Source of the DNA: Flavobacteriaceae bacterium LYZ1037
GTDB taxonomy: Bacteria > Bacteroidota > Bacteroidia > Flavobacteriales > Flavobacteriaceae
Assembly (NCBI GenBank): GCA_003144015.1
Contig: QFWS01000007.1
Location: 1 to 64,000, forward strand
Length of the DNA: 64,000 nt
Direction of reading: 5' to 3'
How positions within the stretch are numbered: position 1 is the first letter of the stretch; the number at the start of each line of letters is the position of its first letter. The notes below the pieces were generated by a model, which had not been told where the DNA came from, made no database searches, and saw only the letters and a program-made list of their open reading frames with translations. This document shows, in pieces, positions 9,203 through 17,472 of this stretch. The position numbers and the translations under genes are program-made.

Positions 9203-9730
9203 ATGAAAAAAACAATTTTTATTTTGGCTTTTGTAATATGCTCTACATATTCATTTTCACAAGGAAGCCTATATGGCGTTCGTGCTGGATTAAACATTTC
9301 CAATCTGGATTTCGATCCAAGTCCAGTGTTTGAAAACACACATAGAAATGGTTTTGCCATAGGATTTTTTGGTGAATACGACCTATCTAAAACAATTGCA
9401 ATTGCTCCAGAAATTCAATTTTCTGCTGAAGGTGCTAAAGACAAAGATTTAAGAATAGATTATATACAAATCCCAATCTTATTTAAATATCGATTTGGCG
9501 AGAGGTTCTCTATAGGAGCAGGACCAATGGCTGGTGTTAAAGTGTGGGAACATGAAGACAATAGAAAAAACTTTGCTTTTTCGATGGTTGGAGGTTTAGA
9601 ACTCTTTATTACAAACGATATTTTTATCGATGCTAGATATCATTATGGATTTACCAATGTTATTGATAACGAATCCACTTTCGAAGCAAAAAACAGCAAC
9701 ATCCAAATAGGTGTTGGTGTCAAGATTTAA
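9203..9730 (+). CDS. Outer-membrane beta-barrel protein (PorT-like family)
   Basis: 175 residues. A signal peptide of about 20 residues ends YSFSQ, followed by GVRAGLNISNLDF, the typical first strand of the small outer-membrane barrel family found throughout Flavobacteriia. The rest alternates polar and hydrophobic residues in short strands (FAIGFFGEYDL, FSIGAGPMAGVKVW, IFIDARYHYGFTNV) and ends in a strand with a terminal hydrophobic residue, IQIGVGVKI. About eight strands can be drawn. Function unknown. It has its own candidate promoter and a strong terminator, so it is probably monocistronic. Confidence 0.82.
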   Translation: MKKTIFILAFVICSTYSFSQGSLYGVRAGLNISNLDFDPSPVFENTHRNGFAIGFFGEYDLSKTIAIAPEIQFSAEGAKDKDLRIDYIQIPILFKYRFGERFSIGAGPMAGVKVWEHEDNRKNFAFSMVGGLELFITNDIFIDARYHYGFTNVIDNESTFEAKNSNIQIGVGVKI

Positions 9731-9747
9731 ACAATAATTGAAACATA

Positions 9748-9784
9748 AAAAAACTCCGATACTTATAGCATCGGAGTTTTTTTA
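9748..9784 (+). terminator. Bidirectional hairpin terminator
   Basis: Perfect stem ACTCCGAT/ATCGGAGT with a 9-base loop, flanked by A and T runs. It serves the barrel gene on plus and miaE on minus. Confidence 0.9.
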
Positions 9785-9787
9785 TGT

Positions 9788-10387
9788 TTATCCATGAATA
9801 GTTTCCTTCTTGCTCATGTCTTTCATGATACCTGCTTCAAAATCAAGAAGGTCTTGCCATTTTTCATCGACTTCTTTTCGGTTACCATATTGTCTCGCAA
9901 AACCTAAAAACATGGTATAATGGTTGGCTTCGCTTACCATTAAATTTCTATAAAACTCAGCAAGTTCTTTGTCTTCCAACTCTTCCGAAAGCAACCTAAA
10001 ACGCTCACAACTTCTGGCTTCAATTAATGCTGCATAAAGCAACCTGTGTACTAGTTGTGTGGTTCTGCTACCTCCTTTAGGAAAGAATGTAATGAGTTTT
10101 AAAACATACTCGTCTTTTCTATCTCGACCCAAAGTCCAACCGTTATCTAAAATACGATCGTGGACCATTTTAAAATGACTAATTTCTTCTTTTACCAAAG
10201 CAATCATTTCTTGTACAAGCTCTGTATATTCAGGAAAACCTACTATTAAAGAAATAGCTGTACTGGCAGCTTTTTGCTCGCAATAGGCATGATCTGTTAA
10301 GATGTCTTCAATATTTTTTTCTACAATGTTTACCCAACGTGGATCTGTGGGTAATTTTAAGCCTAACATGATTTTTTGTTTAGTCAT
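9788..10387 (-). CDS. miaE: tRNA-(ms2io6A)-hydroxylase
   Basis: 199 residues, usual length. MiaE is a non-haem di-iron monooxygenase of the ferritin-like fold that hydroxylates the isopentenyl group of ms2i6A37 in tRNAs reading UNN codons. Iron ligands are visible as conserved E/ExxH patterns: an early E in HAYCEQKAA, EEISHFKMVH, IEARSCERF and SEANHYTMF. It needs oxygen, so the host is at least partly aerobic. The start ATG at 10387 follows the stop of the 10401-10973 lipoprotein gene by 13 bp, putting it at the end of the dnaX operon. Confidence 0.93.
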   Translation of the reverse strand: MTKQKIMLGLKLPTDPRWVNIVEKNIEDILTDHAYCEQKAASTAISLIVGFPEYTELVQEMIALVKEEISHFKMVHDRILDNGWTLGRDRKDEYVLKLITFFPKGGSRTTQLVHRLLYAALIEARSCERFRLLSEELEDKELAEFYRNLMVSEANHYTMFLGFARQYGNRKEVDEKWQDLLDFEAGIMKDMSKKETIHG

Positions 10388-10400
10388 TTTATAAAATTAA

Positions 10401-10973
10401 CTAATTAGAATATGCATAAAGTTCTTTAACTTCCTGTAATTTATAAGTGCCTTCGGAATGAATTACAAGATCCCAAAAGTGTATGTTTTTACTATCTATT
10501 TTCTGAATCATAGCAGAAAGAACTACTTTGTTGTCTTCAATAGATGAAGATTCATCTAAGGATAATTTAACTATGGCATTGTTTAATTGTAGATCTTCTA
10601 TAATTGTATCTAAAAACTGTTTATCAACTTTTTTATTAAAAATTTCTTTCGAATCTTTTGTAATTATAACTTCTGAAACAAACTCTCTATAATATTCTTT
10701 GTGGTTTATAGTGTCGCGATTAAAAGTGTTCAAGACACTTTGTTCCATGTTGGAGTATGTTTTCATTTTTATATGAAAACCATTACTTAGAATGGTGTCT
10801 GTTACAACTTCAGTATAGCTTTCTGGAATGTAAGTGATGTTTTCAGAAAAAGAATCTAATAATTTATTTTCTAATAAAACTTCAGTATTGGATTTAAAAA
10901 CACGATCTCTGCCATCGCAACTAGCCAATAAAATAAATAAGATAAGGAATAAAGAAGAAAATAAAGTTTTCAT
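10401..10973 (-). CDS. Putative lipoprotein of unknown function
   Basis: 190 residues. The N-terminus has a lipoprotein signal with the lipobox LLASC at residues 15-19, so the mature protein starts at C19. The rest (ESYTEVVTDTILSNGFHIKMK, KEIFNKKVDKQFLD) resembles small flavobacterial lipoproteins with a DUF4738-like pattern. I cannot name the family with confidence. It starts 2 bp after the dnaX stop and is followed at 13 bp by miaE, so the three genes form one operon although their functions are not obviously related. Confidence 0.75.
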   Translation of the reverse strand: MKTLFSSLFLILFILLASCDGRDRVFKSNTEVLLENKLLDSFSENITYIPESYTEVVTDTILSNGFHIKMKTYSNMEQSVLNTFNRDTINHKEYYREFVSEVIITKDSKEIFNKKVDKQFLDTIIEDLQLNNAIVKLSLDESSSIEDNKVVLSAMIQKIDSKNIHFWDLVIHSEGTYKLQEVKELYAYSN

Positions 10974-10975
10974 AA

Positions 10976-12724
10976 TTAAATATCTAAATCGAACGTTTTT
11001 CTTAAGGTCTCAATAGCTGGATTTTTCTCCAACAATTTCTCATACTTGTCCCTGGATGTATAAGCATATTTCTTTTCCATCTCTTCATTAACGTCAATGG
11101 ATAAATGAAGATCGTAATTATTTAAGGATTTTTTTAAAAACACCATCAAATCGTATTGTTGACGTTCAACTTCAACTTTGTTCGTCGCATTTGGAAATTC
11201 TAAATATATGGTTGTTCCCTTAACTTTTGGCGTGTCTATAGAAAGAATTGAAGCTAGATTAAACTGTCCTTTTTCTTCTAATTGTTTGACAAAAGTGTTC
11301 CATAAAGACATGAATTCTTCGTTTGTAAAACTGTCTGTTGGTAAATTTTCTTCATCAACAACCACTTCCATCTGCTTGATTTGATGTTCTTTTTTAGCTC
11401 TAATACTTTTTAAAGACAAACCAGAAGTGGCTTTTTTACCACTATTTAATGAAATTTTAGGAGTTTCAATTTTTGGCTTAAGAACTTCCTTTTTTATATT
11501 CCCAGAAGTTTGAGCTATTTGTGTTGTGGCATTAGATGAAGTGTCCTGTATTGGTTTGTCAGTCTTTTTATTTTGAATTTCTGGTACAGCAACAGGAACA
11601 GGCTTAATGCCTTTTTTAATAAAGTAACTAGCAGGAATTATGAAGTTTTTGCTATTTTTTTTTTCTCCATCATAAGTGATAGAGGCAAGCTGCATAAGGC
11701 ATAATTCAACAAGTAACCGTTGATTTTTACTGGTTTTATATTTCAAATCACATTCGTTTGCCATTTCAATACCTTGGAGTAAAAACGACTGTGATGTTTT
11801 TTGAGATTGAATGAGATATTTCTCTTTAGTTTCTTCGCCAACTTCTAATAGTTCTATGGTTTCAGAATTTTTACAAACTAATAAATCTCTAAAATGAGAT
11901 GCTAATCCAGCAATGTAATGATGGCCATCAAAACCCTTGGCTAAAATACTATTAAACTGAACCAATAAGCTTGGAATATTATTTTCAAGTATGTAGTCTG
12001 TACTTGTAAAATAGGTTTCATAATCAAGGACGTTTAAGTTTTCGGTAACAGCCTGTCTGGTTAAATTTTTTCCTGTAAAGCTAACCACACGATCGAATAT
12101 GGAAAGCGCATCACGCATAGCTCCATCTGCTTTTTGCGCAATAATATGAAGGGCATCGTCTTCAGCAGTAACACCTTGTTCTTTAGCAATATATTTTAAA
12201 TACTCTTTAGCGTCTTTAACAGTAATGCGTTTAAAATCGAAAATTTGACAACGAGATAAGATCGTTGGAATAATTTTATGTTTTTCTGTTGTTGCAAGAA
12301 TAAAAATACAATGTTTTGGAGGCTCTTCTAAGGTTTTTAAAAAAGCATTAAAAGCAGCTTGAGAAAGCATGTGGACTTCATCGATAATATACACTTTGTA
12401 CTTTCCTACTTGTGGTGGAATACGAACCTGGTCTGTTAATTCTCTAATTTGATCGACGCCATTGTTTGAAGCAGCATCTAGCTCAAAAATGTTAAAAGCA
12501 AAATCTTCATCTTCTTTTTCAGTTCCATCACTATTAATCATCTTCGCTAAAATTCGCGCACATGTTGTTTTCCCTACACCACGAGGTCCAGTAAAAAGAA
12601 GTGCTTGTGCTAAATGATTGTTTTCAATAGCATTTAATAAGGTATTTGTAATAGCCTGCTGCCCCACAACATCTTTAAATGTTTGGGGTCTGTATTTACG
12701 TGCAGATACTACAAAATGTTCCAT
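10976..12724 (-). CDS. dnaX: DNA polymerase III subunit gamma/tau
   Basis: 582 residues. The clamp-loader AAA+ core occupies about residues 1-370: ARKYRPQTFKDVVGQ, Walker A GPRGVGKTTC, Walker B YIIDEVHMLS, sensor 1 LATTEKHKI and the SRC motif at SRCQIFDFKRI. The C-terminal 200 residues are low-complexity then a tau-like tail. Odd: between Walker A and the FELDAASNNGVDQIREL motif, where most bacterial DnaX proteins carry four zinc-binding cysteines, there is only an acidic stretch (GTEKEDED) and no cysteine. I recall the same loss in other Flavobacteriia, so it is probably a lineage trait. First gene of the operon dnaX-lipoprotein-miaE. Confidence 0.96.
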   Translation of the reverse strand: MEHFVVSARKYRPQTFKDVVGQQAITNTLLNAIENNHLAQALLFTGPRGVGKTTCARILAKMINSDGTEKEDEDFAFNIFELDAASNNGVDQIRELTDQVRIPPQVGKYKVYIIDEVHMLSQAAFNAFLKTLEEPPKHCIFILATTEKHKIIPTILSRCQIFDFKRITVKDAKEYLKYIAKEQGVTAEDDALHIIAQKADGAMRDALSIFDRVVSFTGKNLTRQAVTENLNVLDYETYFTSTDYILENNIPSLLVQFNSILAKGFDGHHYIAGLASHFRDLLVCKNSETIELLEVGEETKEKYLIQSQKTSQSFLLQGIEMANECDLKYKTSKNQRLLVELCLMQLASITYDGEKKNSKNFIIPASYFIKKGIKPVPVAVPEIQNKKTDKPIQDTSSNATTQIAQTSGNIKKEVLKPKIETPKISLNSGKKATSGLSLKSIRAKKEHQIKQMEVVVDEENLPTDSFTNEEFMSLWNTFVKQLEEKGQFNLASILSIDTPKVKGTTIYLEFPNATNKVEVERQQYDLMVFLKKSLNNYDLHLSIDVNEEMEKKYAYTSRDKYEKLLEKNPAIETLRKTFDLDI

Positions 12725-12728
12725 ACAA

Positions 12729-12736
12729 CAAAGTTA
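12729..12736 (-). promoter_or_regulatory. Candidate -7 element for dnaX
   Basis: Read on minus, TAACTTTG lies only 4 bp before the dnaX ATG. If used, the transcript would start at or next to the ATG (leaderless or nearly so). Confidence 0.45.
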
Positions 12737-12800
12737 AAAATTCAATTCAGAATTTAGAATTCTGGCTTCAGTATTTAATAGTATTTATTAACAATTTGTG

Positions 12801-12808
12801 TACTTTTG
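12801..12808 (+). promoter_or_regulatory. Candidate -7 element for rnpB
   Basis: TACTTTTG fits TAnnTTTG exactly and ends 5 bp before the first base of the RNase P RNA as set by its P1 helix, the expected promoter-to-start spacing. Confidence 0.7.
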
Positions 12809-12812
12809 CCAA

Positions 12813-13148
12813 CAAGTAGATCGCCTTATCGAACCAAACTTGTTTTGGTTAGGAAAGTCCGAACACCAAAGTGCAACATAGTGGTTAATGGCCACCAGTC
12901 GTGAGGCTAGGAAAAGTGCAACAGAAAGAATGTACAGGTAATGCTGTAGTGAAACCAGGTAAACTCTATGTGGTGCAATGTCATGTAAACCAACGTTTGA
13001 GAGCTGCACGCTTGATGTTGGAGGGTAGGCAGCTAAAGTGTATTGGTAACAATGCACTCAGATAAATGATAAGGATGTTTTGAACTATTGTTGGGGAGAT
13101 CCTGAAATGAGTTCAGGACATACAGAATTCGGCTTATAGATTTACTTA
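12813..13148 (+). ncRNA. rnpB: RNase P RNA (bacterial class A)
   Basis: The catalytic RNA that removes 5' leaders from tRNA precursors. Its universally conserved core is present: AGGAAAGTCCGAAC at 12851-12864 (P4 5' strand region) and ACAGAATTCGGCTTATAG at 13122-13139 (P4 3' strand). The ends are fixed by the P1 helix: bases 12814-12822 (AAGTAGATC) pair with 13139-13147 (GATTTACTT) with one G-U pair. The length of about 335 nt is normal. A TAnnTTTG promoter lies just upstream and a hairpin terminator follows. Divergent from dnaX and convergent with rsmD. Confidence 0.95.
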
Positions 13149-13155
13149 AATAAAC

Positions 13156-13192
13156 AATCCCATTTAGTGTATGCTATTTGGGATTTTTTTTA
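13156..13192 (+). terminator. Rho-independent terminator of rnpB
   Basis: AATCCCA/TGGGATT stem followed by eight T residues. It ends where the convergent rsmD gene stops. Confidence 0.85.
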
Positions 13193-13193
13193 A

Positions 13194-13751
13194 CTATTCT
13201 TCTTCGTCATTATTTTTAATCTCAAAAAAGCTAAACATATTTCCACCATAACTTTTAGAATAATTATAATTATCAATTTGAGATAAGTCTGTATGTTTAG
13301 AATGTTCAACTATTAAAATGCCATTTTTTTCTAATAAGTTGTTTTTAAAAACGATTTCTGGAATTTTAGTAAAGTCTTCAATTGAAAAATCATAAGGAGG
13401 ATCTGCAAATACGATTGTAGCTTTTTGCGTTGTTTTTTCAAGAAACTTAAACACTTCGCTTTTAATGGTTTGTATTGGCATCTCGAAACTACGAGCTGTT
13501 TCATTTATAAATTTGATGCAACCATAATCTTGATCGACACATGTTATTTGTGTTGTGCCTCTGGATGCAAATTCATAGCTAATGTTGCCAGTTCCAGCAA
13601 AAAGATCTAAAACGGAAATATTATTGAAATAATATAAGTTGTTTAGAATGTTAAATAAAGCTTCTTTAGCCATGTCTGTTGTTGGACGAACAGGTAATTT
13701 TTTTGGAGCAGTAATTCGTCTGCCTTTAAATTTTCCAGAAACGATGCGCAT
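13194..13751 (-). CDS. rsmD: 16S rRNA (guanine966-N2)-methyltransferase
   Basis: 185 residues, the standard RsmD length. N-terminal MRIVSGKFKGRRI and RPTTDMAKEALFNIL are the family's RNA-binding start. The SAM-binding motif I is VLDLFAGTGNISYEFASRG and the catalytic motif is VFADPPYDF (DPPY, typical for N2-guanine methylation). It methylates G966 of 16S rRNA in the 30S subunit. Its ATG shares one base with the stop of the DUF3822 gene (TAATG), so translation is coupled. Confidence 0.95.
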   Translation of the reverse strand: MRIVSGKFKGRRITAPKKLPVRPTTDMAKEALFNILNNLYYFNNISVLDLFAGTGNISYEFASRGTTQITCVDQDYGCIKFINETARSFEMPIQTIKSEVFKFLEKTTQKATIVFADPPYDFSIEDFTKIPEIVFKNNLLEKNGILIVEHSKHTDLSQIDNYNYSKSYGGNMFSFFEIKNNDEEE

Positions 13752-14572
13752 TAAAAGCTTTGTGTTAATACAAAATCTGAATAATTAGATTTTGGTTTGT
13801 TATTATAATTATAGGTGTTCGGTTTAGTTCCAAAAGTTATATGTCTAATATATTTATAGGTAATTGTATATAAGTTGGATTCCTTATCAATATCACCTAG
13901 AAAGATAAGCTGTATTTTTTCAGGGTTTAATTTTAGTTGTTCTACAGTAAAAAGAATATAATAGATAAAATCTTCTTGACTAGAATAATCGAATGTGTTG
14001 TATAAGACTAATTTTCCTTTATCTGTAGCTACAATTTCAAAATGTTCTTTATTTACATGGACATAAAGTTTCGCATCTTCAGCATGTTTTTCTATTTGAA
14101 GTACTTTTTCAATTAAAATTGATGAAAAATGATTGTAAGTAAAACTACCAAAAGTGTCATAAATATAATTGTTAATATTTACGTATGGAACATAAACAGA
14201 GACACTTTCATTAATGTCTAATGAGTCATAAGCAATAAAATCGGATTTTAAAATTTTAGAATTAAATTTTAAATAGTCAGCTAGCAGTTCTTCATCAAAT
14301 AGAGCTTTAGGAACAATAGTGGCTAACTCATTAACATAAATAACATGAATGTTGTTAAAATCTTGTTGTAACTCACTTTCAGTATTAAAAAGATGTTTTA
14401 GAAAATCTAAAGCAACAAAAGGAGAGAGTTTTTTTTCTTTCTCAAAATGCTTTAAATAGGTAATGGTATTTGATTTTTTATTTAGAACACAAAAAGAAAG
14501 TCCATTCAAACTTATTTGAATGGACAAATCTATATGTTTTAATGTTTTTGGCGTATTATTCGCTATCTCCAT
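13751..14572 (-). CDS. DUF3822 family protein
   Basis: About 273 residues if the second ATG (14572) is used; an ATG seven codons upstream (14593) would overlap the previous gene by 38 bp. The family is found in Bacteroidota and its function is not known. The fold appears actin-like: two repeats of strand-rich halves such as LSIQISLNGLSFCVLN and KLYVHVNKEHFEIVATDKGKLV. Such pseudo-ASKHA proteins can serve as scaffolds. The gene lies between a membrane protein and rsmD, with overlaps on both sides, an arrangement I recall as common in Flavobacteriia. Confidence 0.85.
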   Translation of the reverse strand: MEIANNTPKTLKHIDLSIQISLNGLSFCVLNKKSNTITYLKHFEKEKKLSPFVALDFLKHLFNTESELQQDFNNIHVIYVNELATIVPKALFDEELLADYLKFNSKILKSDFIAYDSLDINESVSVYVPYVNINNYIYDTFGSFTYNHFSSILIEKVLQIEKHAEDAKLYVHVNKEHFEIVATDKGKLVLYNTFDYSSQEDFIYYILFTVEQLKLNPEKIQLIFLGDIDKESNLYTITYKYIRHITFGTKPNTYNYNNKPKSNYSDFVLTQSF

Positions 14573-15290
14573 AGGTTTTTGGCCAGTTTCCATTGGTTTT
14601 AACTTCGGTCATAGAACCCACTCTTAAAGCGTCTCCATTAACACCATCGACAGAAACAACTTCGTTTTCTTGAGCTATTAAATCTTTATCTTGATCAGAT
14701 AAAATAACAGCTTTTTTAACGCTAGCTTCAAAAACTGGTATTTTTAAATCGTTTTGTTCTAATAAACCAGCTTTCATCTCAAATTGTGTATCTGTATTTG
14801 GCACGTTCATCATTGTTCTAAATCTATCAGAATTCTTAAATAAAGAATCTTTCACAGACTTAAATCCTAAAGTATCAATAATTGTAATTTCTTTAGTAGT
14901 TTCTACGCCGCCATAACGTTTTGTTAACTCTTCATCTATTACTGTAGAGTCTCTACGTTGCGTAATAGTATATTTTGCAGTATCTAAAAATTTCACCAAG
15001 TTATCGAAATTAGGTGCAAATTTACCTGTAACTTGTTGATGCGCTAATTGAGCATCTCTAATATCAATTAGTTTATCAATAACTAGTGCATAACGTTTAT
15101 CCTTTACTTTGTTAAATTGGATAGGTTCGTATACAGACATAAAAGTCTGGTATCCTAAAAAGATAATTAAAGCCCATAGAACAATTGTTAAAACAGGCTT
15201 CATTTTAGAAGGAATAAATTTGTCAATTAGCCATACTAAACCAATTGTAACTAGTATTACAGCAACAGCTATAAGAATTATTTTAAACAT
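14556..15290 (-). CDS. Conserved membrane-anchored protein, unknown function
   Basis: 244 residues. Two hydrophobic segments at about residues 3-23 and 33-51 make an N-terminal hairpin in the inner membrane. The rest is a soluble domain of charged helices (KVKDKRYALVIDKLIDIRDA, AHQQVTGKFAPNFDNLVKFL) and a strand-rich tail. The helix followed by a FAPNFDNLVKF-like loop recalls the type II pilin-like 'sample and sort' segment of pseudopilins, but no prepilin peptidase site is visible, so I do not claim this. First gene of the operon with DUF3822 and rsmD. Confidence 0.75.
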   Translation of the reverse strand: MFKIILIAVAVILVTIGLVWLIDKFIPSKMKPVLTIVLWALIIFLGYQTFMSVYEPIQFNKVKDKRYALVIDKLIDIRDAQLAHQQVTGKFAPNFDNLVKFLDTAKYTITQRRDSTVIDEELTKRYGGVETTKEITIIDTLGFKSVKDSLFKNSDRFRTMMNVPNTDTQFEMKAGLLEQNDLKIPVFEASVKKAVILSDQDKDLIAQENEVVSVDGVNGDALRVGSMTEVKTNGNWPKTYGDSE

Positions 15291-15324
15291 AGTGTTAGTT
15301 ATTAAATTTAATTAAGGTACAACG

Positions 15325-15332
15325 CAAATCTA
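15325..15332 (-). promoter_or_regulatory. Candidate -7 element for the 14556-15290 gene operon
   Basis: On minus, TAGATTTG lies 34 bp before the ATG at 15290, with a TTG 24 bp further upstream (15359-15357), slightly longer than the usual spacer. Confidence 0.45.
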
Positions 15333-15378
15333 CAATTTTTTTTTAATCGTTAAAACCAAAGCACGTAAAAATCATTAG

Positions 15379-15386
15379 TATCTTTG
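15379..15386 (+). promoter_or_regulatory. Candidate -7 element for the RecD-like helicase gene
   Basis: TATCTTTG fits TAnnTTTG and lies 27 bp before the ATG at 15414. Confidence 0.5.
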
Positions 15387-15413
15387 ATGAAATATTAAAA
15401 TTTAACACCTTTC

Positions 15414-16838
15414 ATGACTTCTTCGGAATTTTATTCTCTTATAAAACAGCAATTTCCATTTCATCCAACGACTAAGCAAGATATTGTTTTATTACAATTA
15501 TCTGATTTTATTTTTAGTAATAGTCCAAATGATTTGTATTTGTTAAAAGGCTATGCAGGAACAGGAAAAACAACCATAGTTGGTACTATTGTTTCCAATC
15601 TATGGAAAGCAAAAAAGAGTGCCGTTTTAATGGCACCAACAGGAAGAGCTGCAAAAGTGATAGCAAATTATTCAGGAAAAGAAGCTTTTACCATTCATAA
15701 AAAAATATATTTTCCAAAAAAAGAAAAAAGTGGCAGCGTTAAATTTGTATTACAACCAAACAAACATAAAAACACCATTTTTATTGTAGATGAAGCTTCG
15801 ATGATTCCAGATACTCCAAGTGAATCCAAATTATTAGAAAACGGTTCCCTTCTTGATGATCTAATGCAATATGTTTATTCTGGACATAAATGTAAATTAT
15901 TATTAATTGGAGATACAGCTCAATTACCACCAGTAAAGTTAGATTTAAGCCCAGCTTTAGATGCCAACACACTTGGTTTAAATTACAACAAAGAAGTCAT
16001 TAAAATGGAACTAGATGAAGTTGTAAGACAAGAACAAGATTCTGGAATCCTTGTAAATGCTACTAATTTAAGAGAATCTTTATCCAATGCTTTTTTCGAT
16101 ACGTTTAAGTTTCATTTAAAAGGCTTTGAAGATATTGTTAGACTCATAGATGGTCAGGAAATTATGGATGCCATTAATGATTCTTATAGTCAATTAGGGA
16201 ACGAGGAAACAGCCATTATTGTTAGAAGCAATAAACGTGCAAATATGTATAACGAGCAAATTAGAAATAGAATTCTTTTTAATGAAAATGAGCTAACTGC
16301 TGGAGATTACTTAATGGTTGTTAAGAATAATTACTTTTGGATAAAACCAACAACAGAAGCAGGATTTATTGCCAATGGAGATATTATTGAAGTTTTAGAA
16401 ATCTTTAATATTATTGATCTTTATGGGTTTCGTTTTGCTGAAGTTAAATTAAGAATGGTCGATTATCCAAAAATGCAACCTTTTGAAACCGTTTTGTTGT
16501 TAGACACTATTTCTGCTGAAACTCCTTCGCTTACCTATGAGGATTCGAACAGGTTGTATCAAGAAGTGATGAAAGACTATGAAAATGAAACCAGCAATTA
16601 TAAAAAGTTTTTAAGTGTTAAAAACAATAAATATTTTAATGCGCTACAAGTCAAATTCTCTTATGCAATTACCTGTCATAAATCTCAAGGGGGTCAATGG
16701 AACACCGTTTTTGTAGAACAGCCTTATTTGCCTGATGGAATTACAAAAGATTATCTTAGATGGCTTTATACAGCTGTAACTCGAGCCAAAGACAAATTGT
16801 ACCTTATCGGTTTTAAAGATGACTTTTTTGAAGAATAA
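15414..16838 (+). CDS. RecD-like ATP-dependent DNA helicase (superfamily 1)
   Basis: 474 residues, shorter than RecD or RecD2 (usually 600-750) and lacking a RecBCD-type N-terminal domain. Helicase motifs in order: Walker A GYAGTGKTTIVG (about residues 45-56), motif Ia APTGRAAKV, Walker B FIVDEASMI, motif III LIGDTAQLPPV, a late motif ITCHKSQGGQW and motif VI WLYTAVTRAKDKL. This combination is found in a stand-alone Bacteroidota family annotated as AAA family ATPase or exodeoxyribonuclease V helicase. It is probably a 5'-3' helicase in repair or recombination. Short intergenic distance (18 bp) to the DUF4126 gene suggests co-transcription. Confidence 0.88.
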   Translation: MTSSEFYSLIKQQFPFHPTTKQDIVLLQLSDFIFSNSPNDLYLLKGYAGTGKTTIVGTIVSNLWKAKKSAVLMAPTGRAAKVIANYSGKEAFTIHKKIYFPKKEKSGSVKFVLQPNKHKNTIFIVDEASMIPDTPSESKLLENGSLLDDLMQYVYSGHKCKLLLIGDTAQLPPVKLDLSPALDANTLGLNYNKEVIKMELDEVVRQEQDSGILVNATNLRESLSNAFFDTFKFHLKGFEDIVRLIDGQEIMDAINDSYSQLGNEETAIIVRSNKRANMYNEQIRNRILFNENELTAGDYLMVVKNNYFWIKPTTEAGFIANGDIIEVLEIFNIIDLYGFRFAEVKLRMVDYPKMQPFETVLLLDTISAETPSLTYEDSNRLYQEVMKDYENETSNYKKFLSVKNNKYFNALQVKFSYAITCHKSQGGQWNTVFVEQPYLPDGITKDYLRWLYTAVTRAKDKLYLIGFKDDFFEE

Positions 16839-16856
16839 TTTTAGAAATTAATAATC

Positions 16857-17423
16857 ATGTCAATAGAATCTATATTAAGTATTTTTTTAGGTGTCGGATT
16901 AGCAGCTTCGGTAGGATTTCGTGTCTTTGTACCATTATTTGTTTTAAGCCTGGCAGCACATTTTCAGGTATGGGAACTAAATGAATCATGGCTCTGGATT
17001 GGAAGTTTACCAGCAGTAATCGTTTTAGGTGTTGCCACCATTGTCGAGATTTTAGCCTACTATGTGCCTTTTATAGATAATTTGCTAGATACTATTGCAG
17101 TTCCTTTGGCAGCCATTGCAGGAACAGCTATCATGGTTTCTACAGCTATAGATTTAAGCCCTGTTTTTACATGGGCTTTGGCTATTGTTGCCGGAGGAGG
17201 AACTGCAGCTGTAATTGCAGGTACCACCTCTGCAACTAGGTTAGCTTCAACATCTACAACTGCAGGATTTGCAAACCCCATAGTTTCAACCCTAGAAACA
17301 GGAACCTCAATATTGTTAGCCATTATTTCAATATTTTTGCCAATTTTAGCTATTGTTTTGGTTTTTATTATTGGTTTTATCATTTTTAAGATTTACCGAA
17401 AGTTTAAGCCCTTGAAACCTTAA
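16857..17423 (+). CDS. DUF4126 family membrane protein
   Basis: 188 residues and very hydrophobic, with about five membrane segments. The start ILSIFLGVGLAASVGFRVFVPLF and the glycine/alanine/threonine-rich middle (AGGGTAAVIAGTTSATRL) are typical of DUF4126, whose function is not known. A short basic tail (KIYRKFKPLKP) is presumably cytoplasmic. It follows the helicase gene by 18 bp and precedes kdsB by 49 bp. Confidence 0.85.
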   Translation: MSIESILSIFLGVGLAASVGFRVFVPLFVLSLAAHFQVWELNESWLWIGSLPAVIVLGVATIVEILAYYVPFIDNLLDTIAVPLAAIAGTAIMVSTAIDLSPVFTWALAIVAGGGTAAVIAGTTSATRLASTSTTAGFANPIVSTLETGTSILLAIISIFLPILAIVLVFIIGFIIFKIYRKFKPLKP

Positions 17424-17472
17424 AATATCTTTTAAAAATCCTATTTTTGAATTCATAAAGGAAAAACAATAG

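Noticed and set aside
12788-13057. Minus-strand ORF of 89 residues
   Set aside because: It lies inside the rnpB gene, whose core and P1 helix are clear.
17060-17383. Minus-strand ORF of 107 residues opposite DUF4126
   Set aside because: Antisense shadow of a low-complexity hydrophobic coding region; no promoter or family resemblance.
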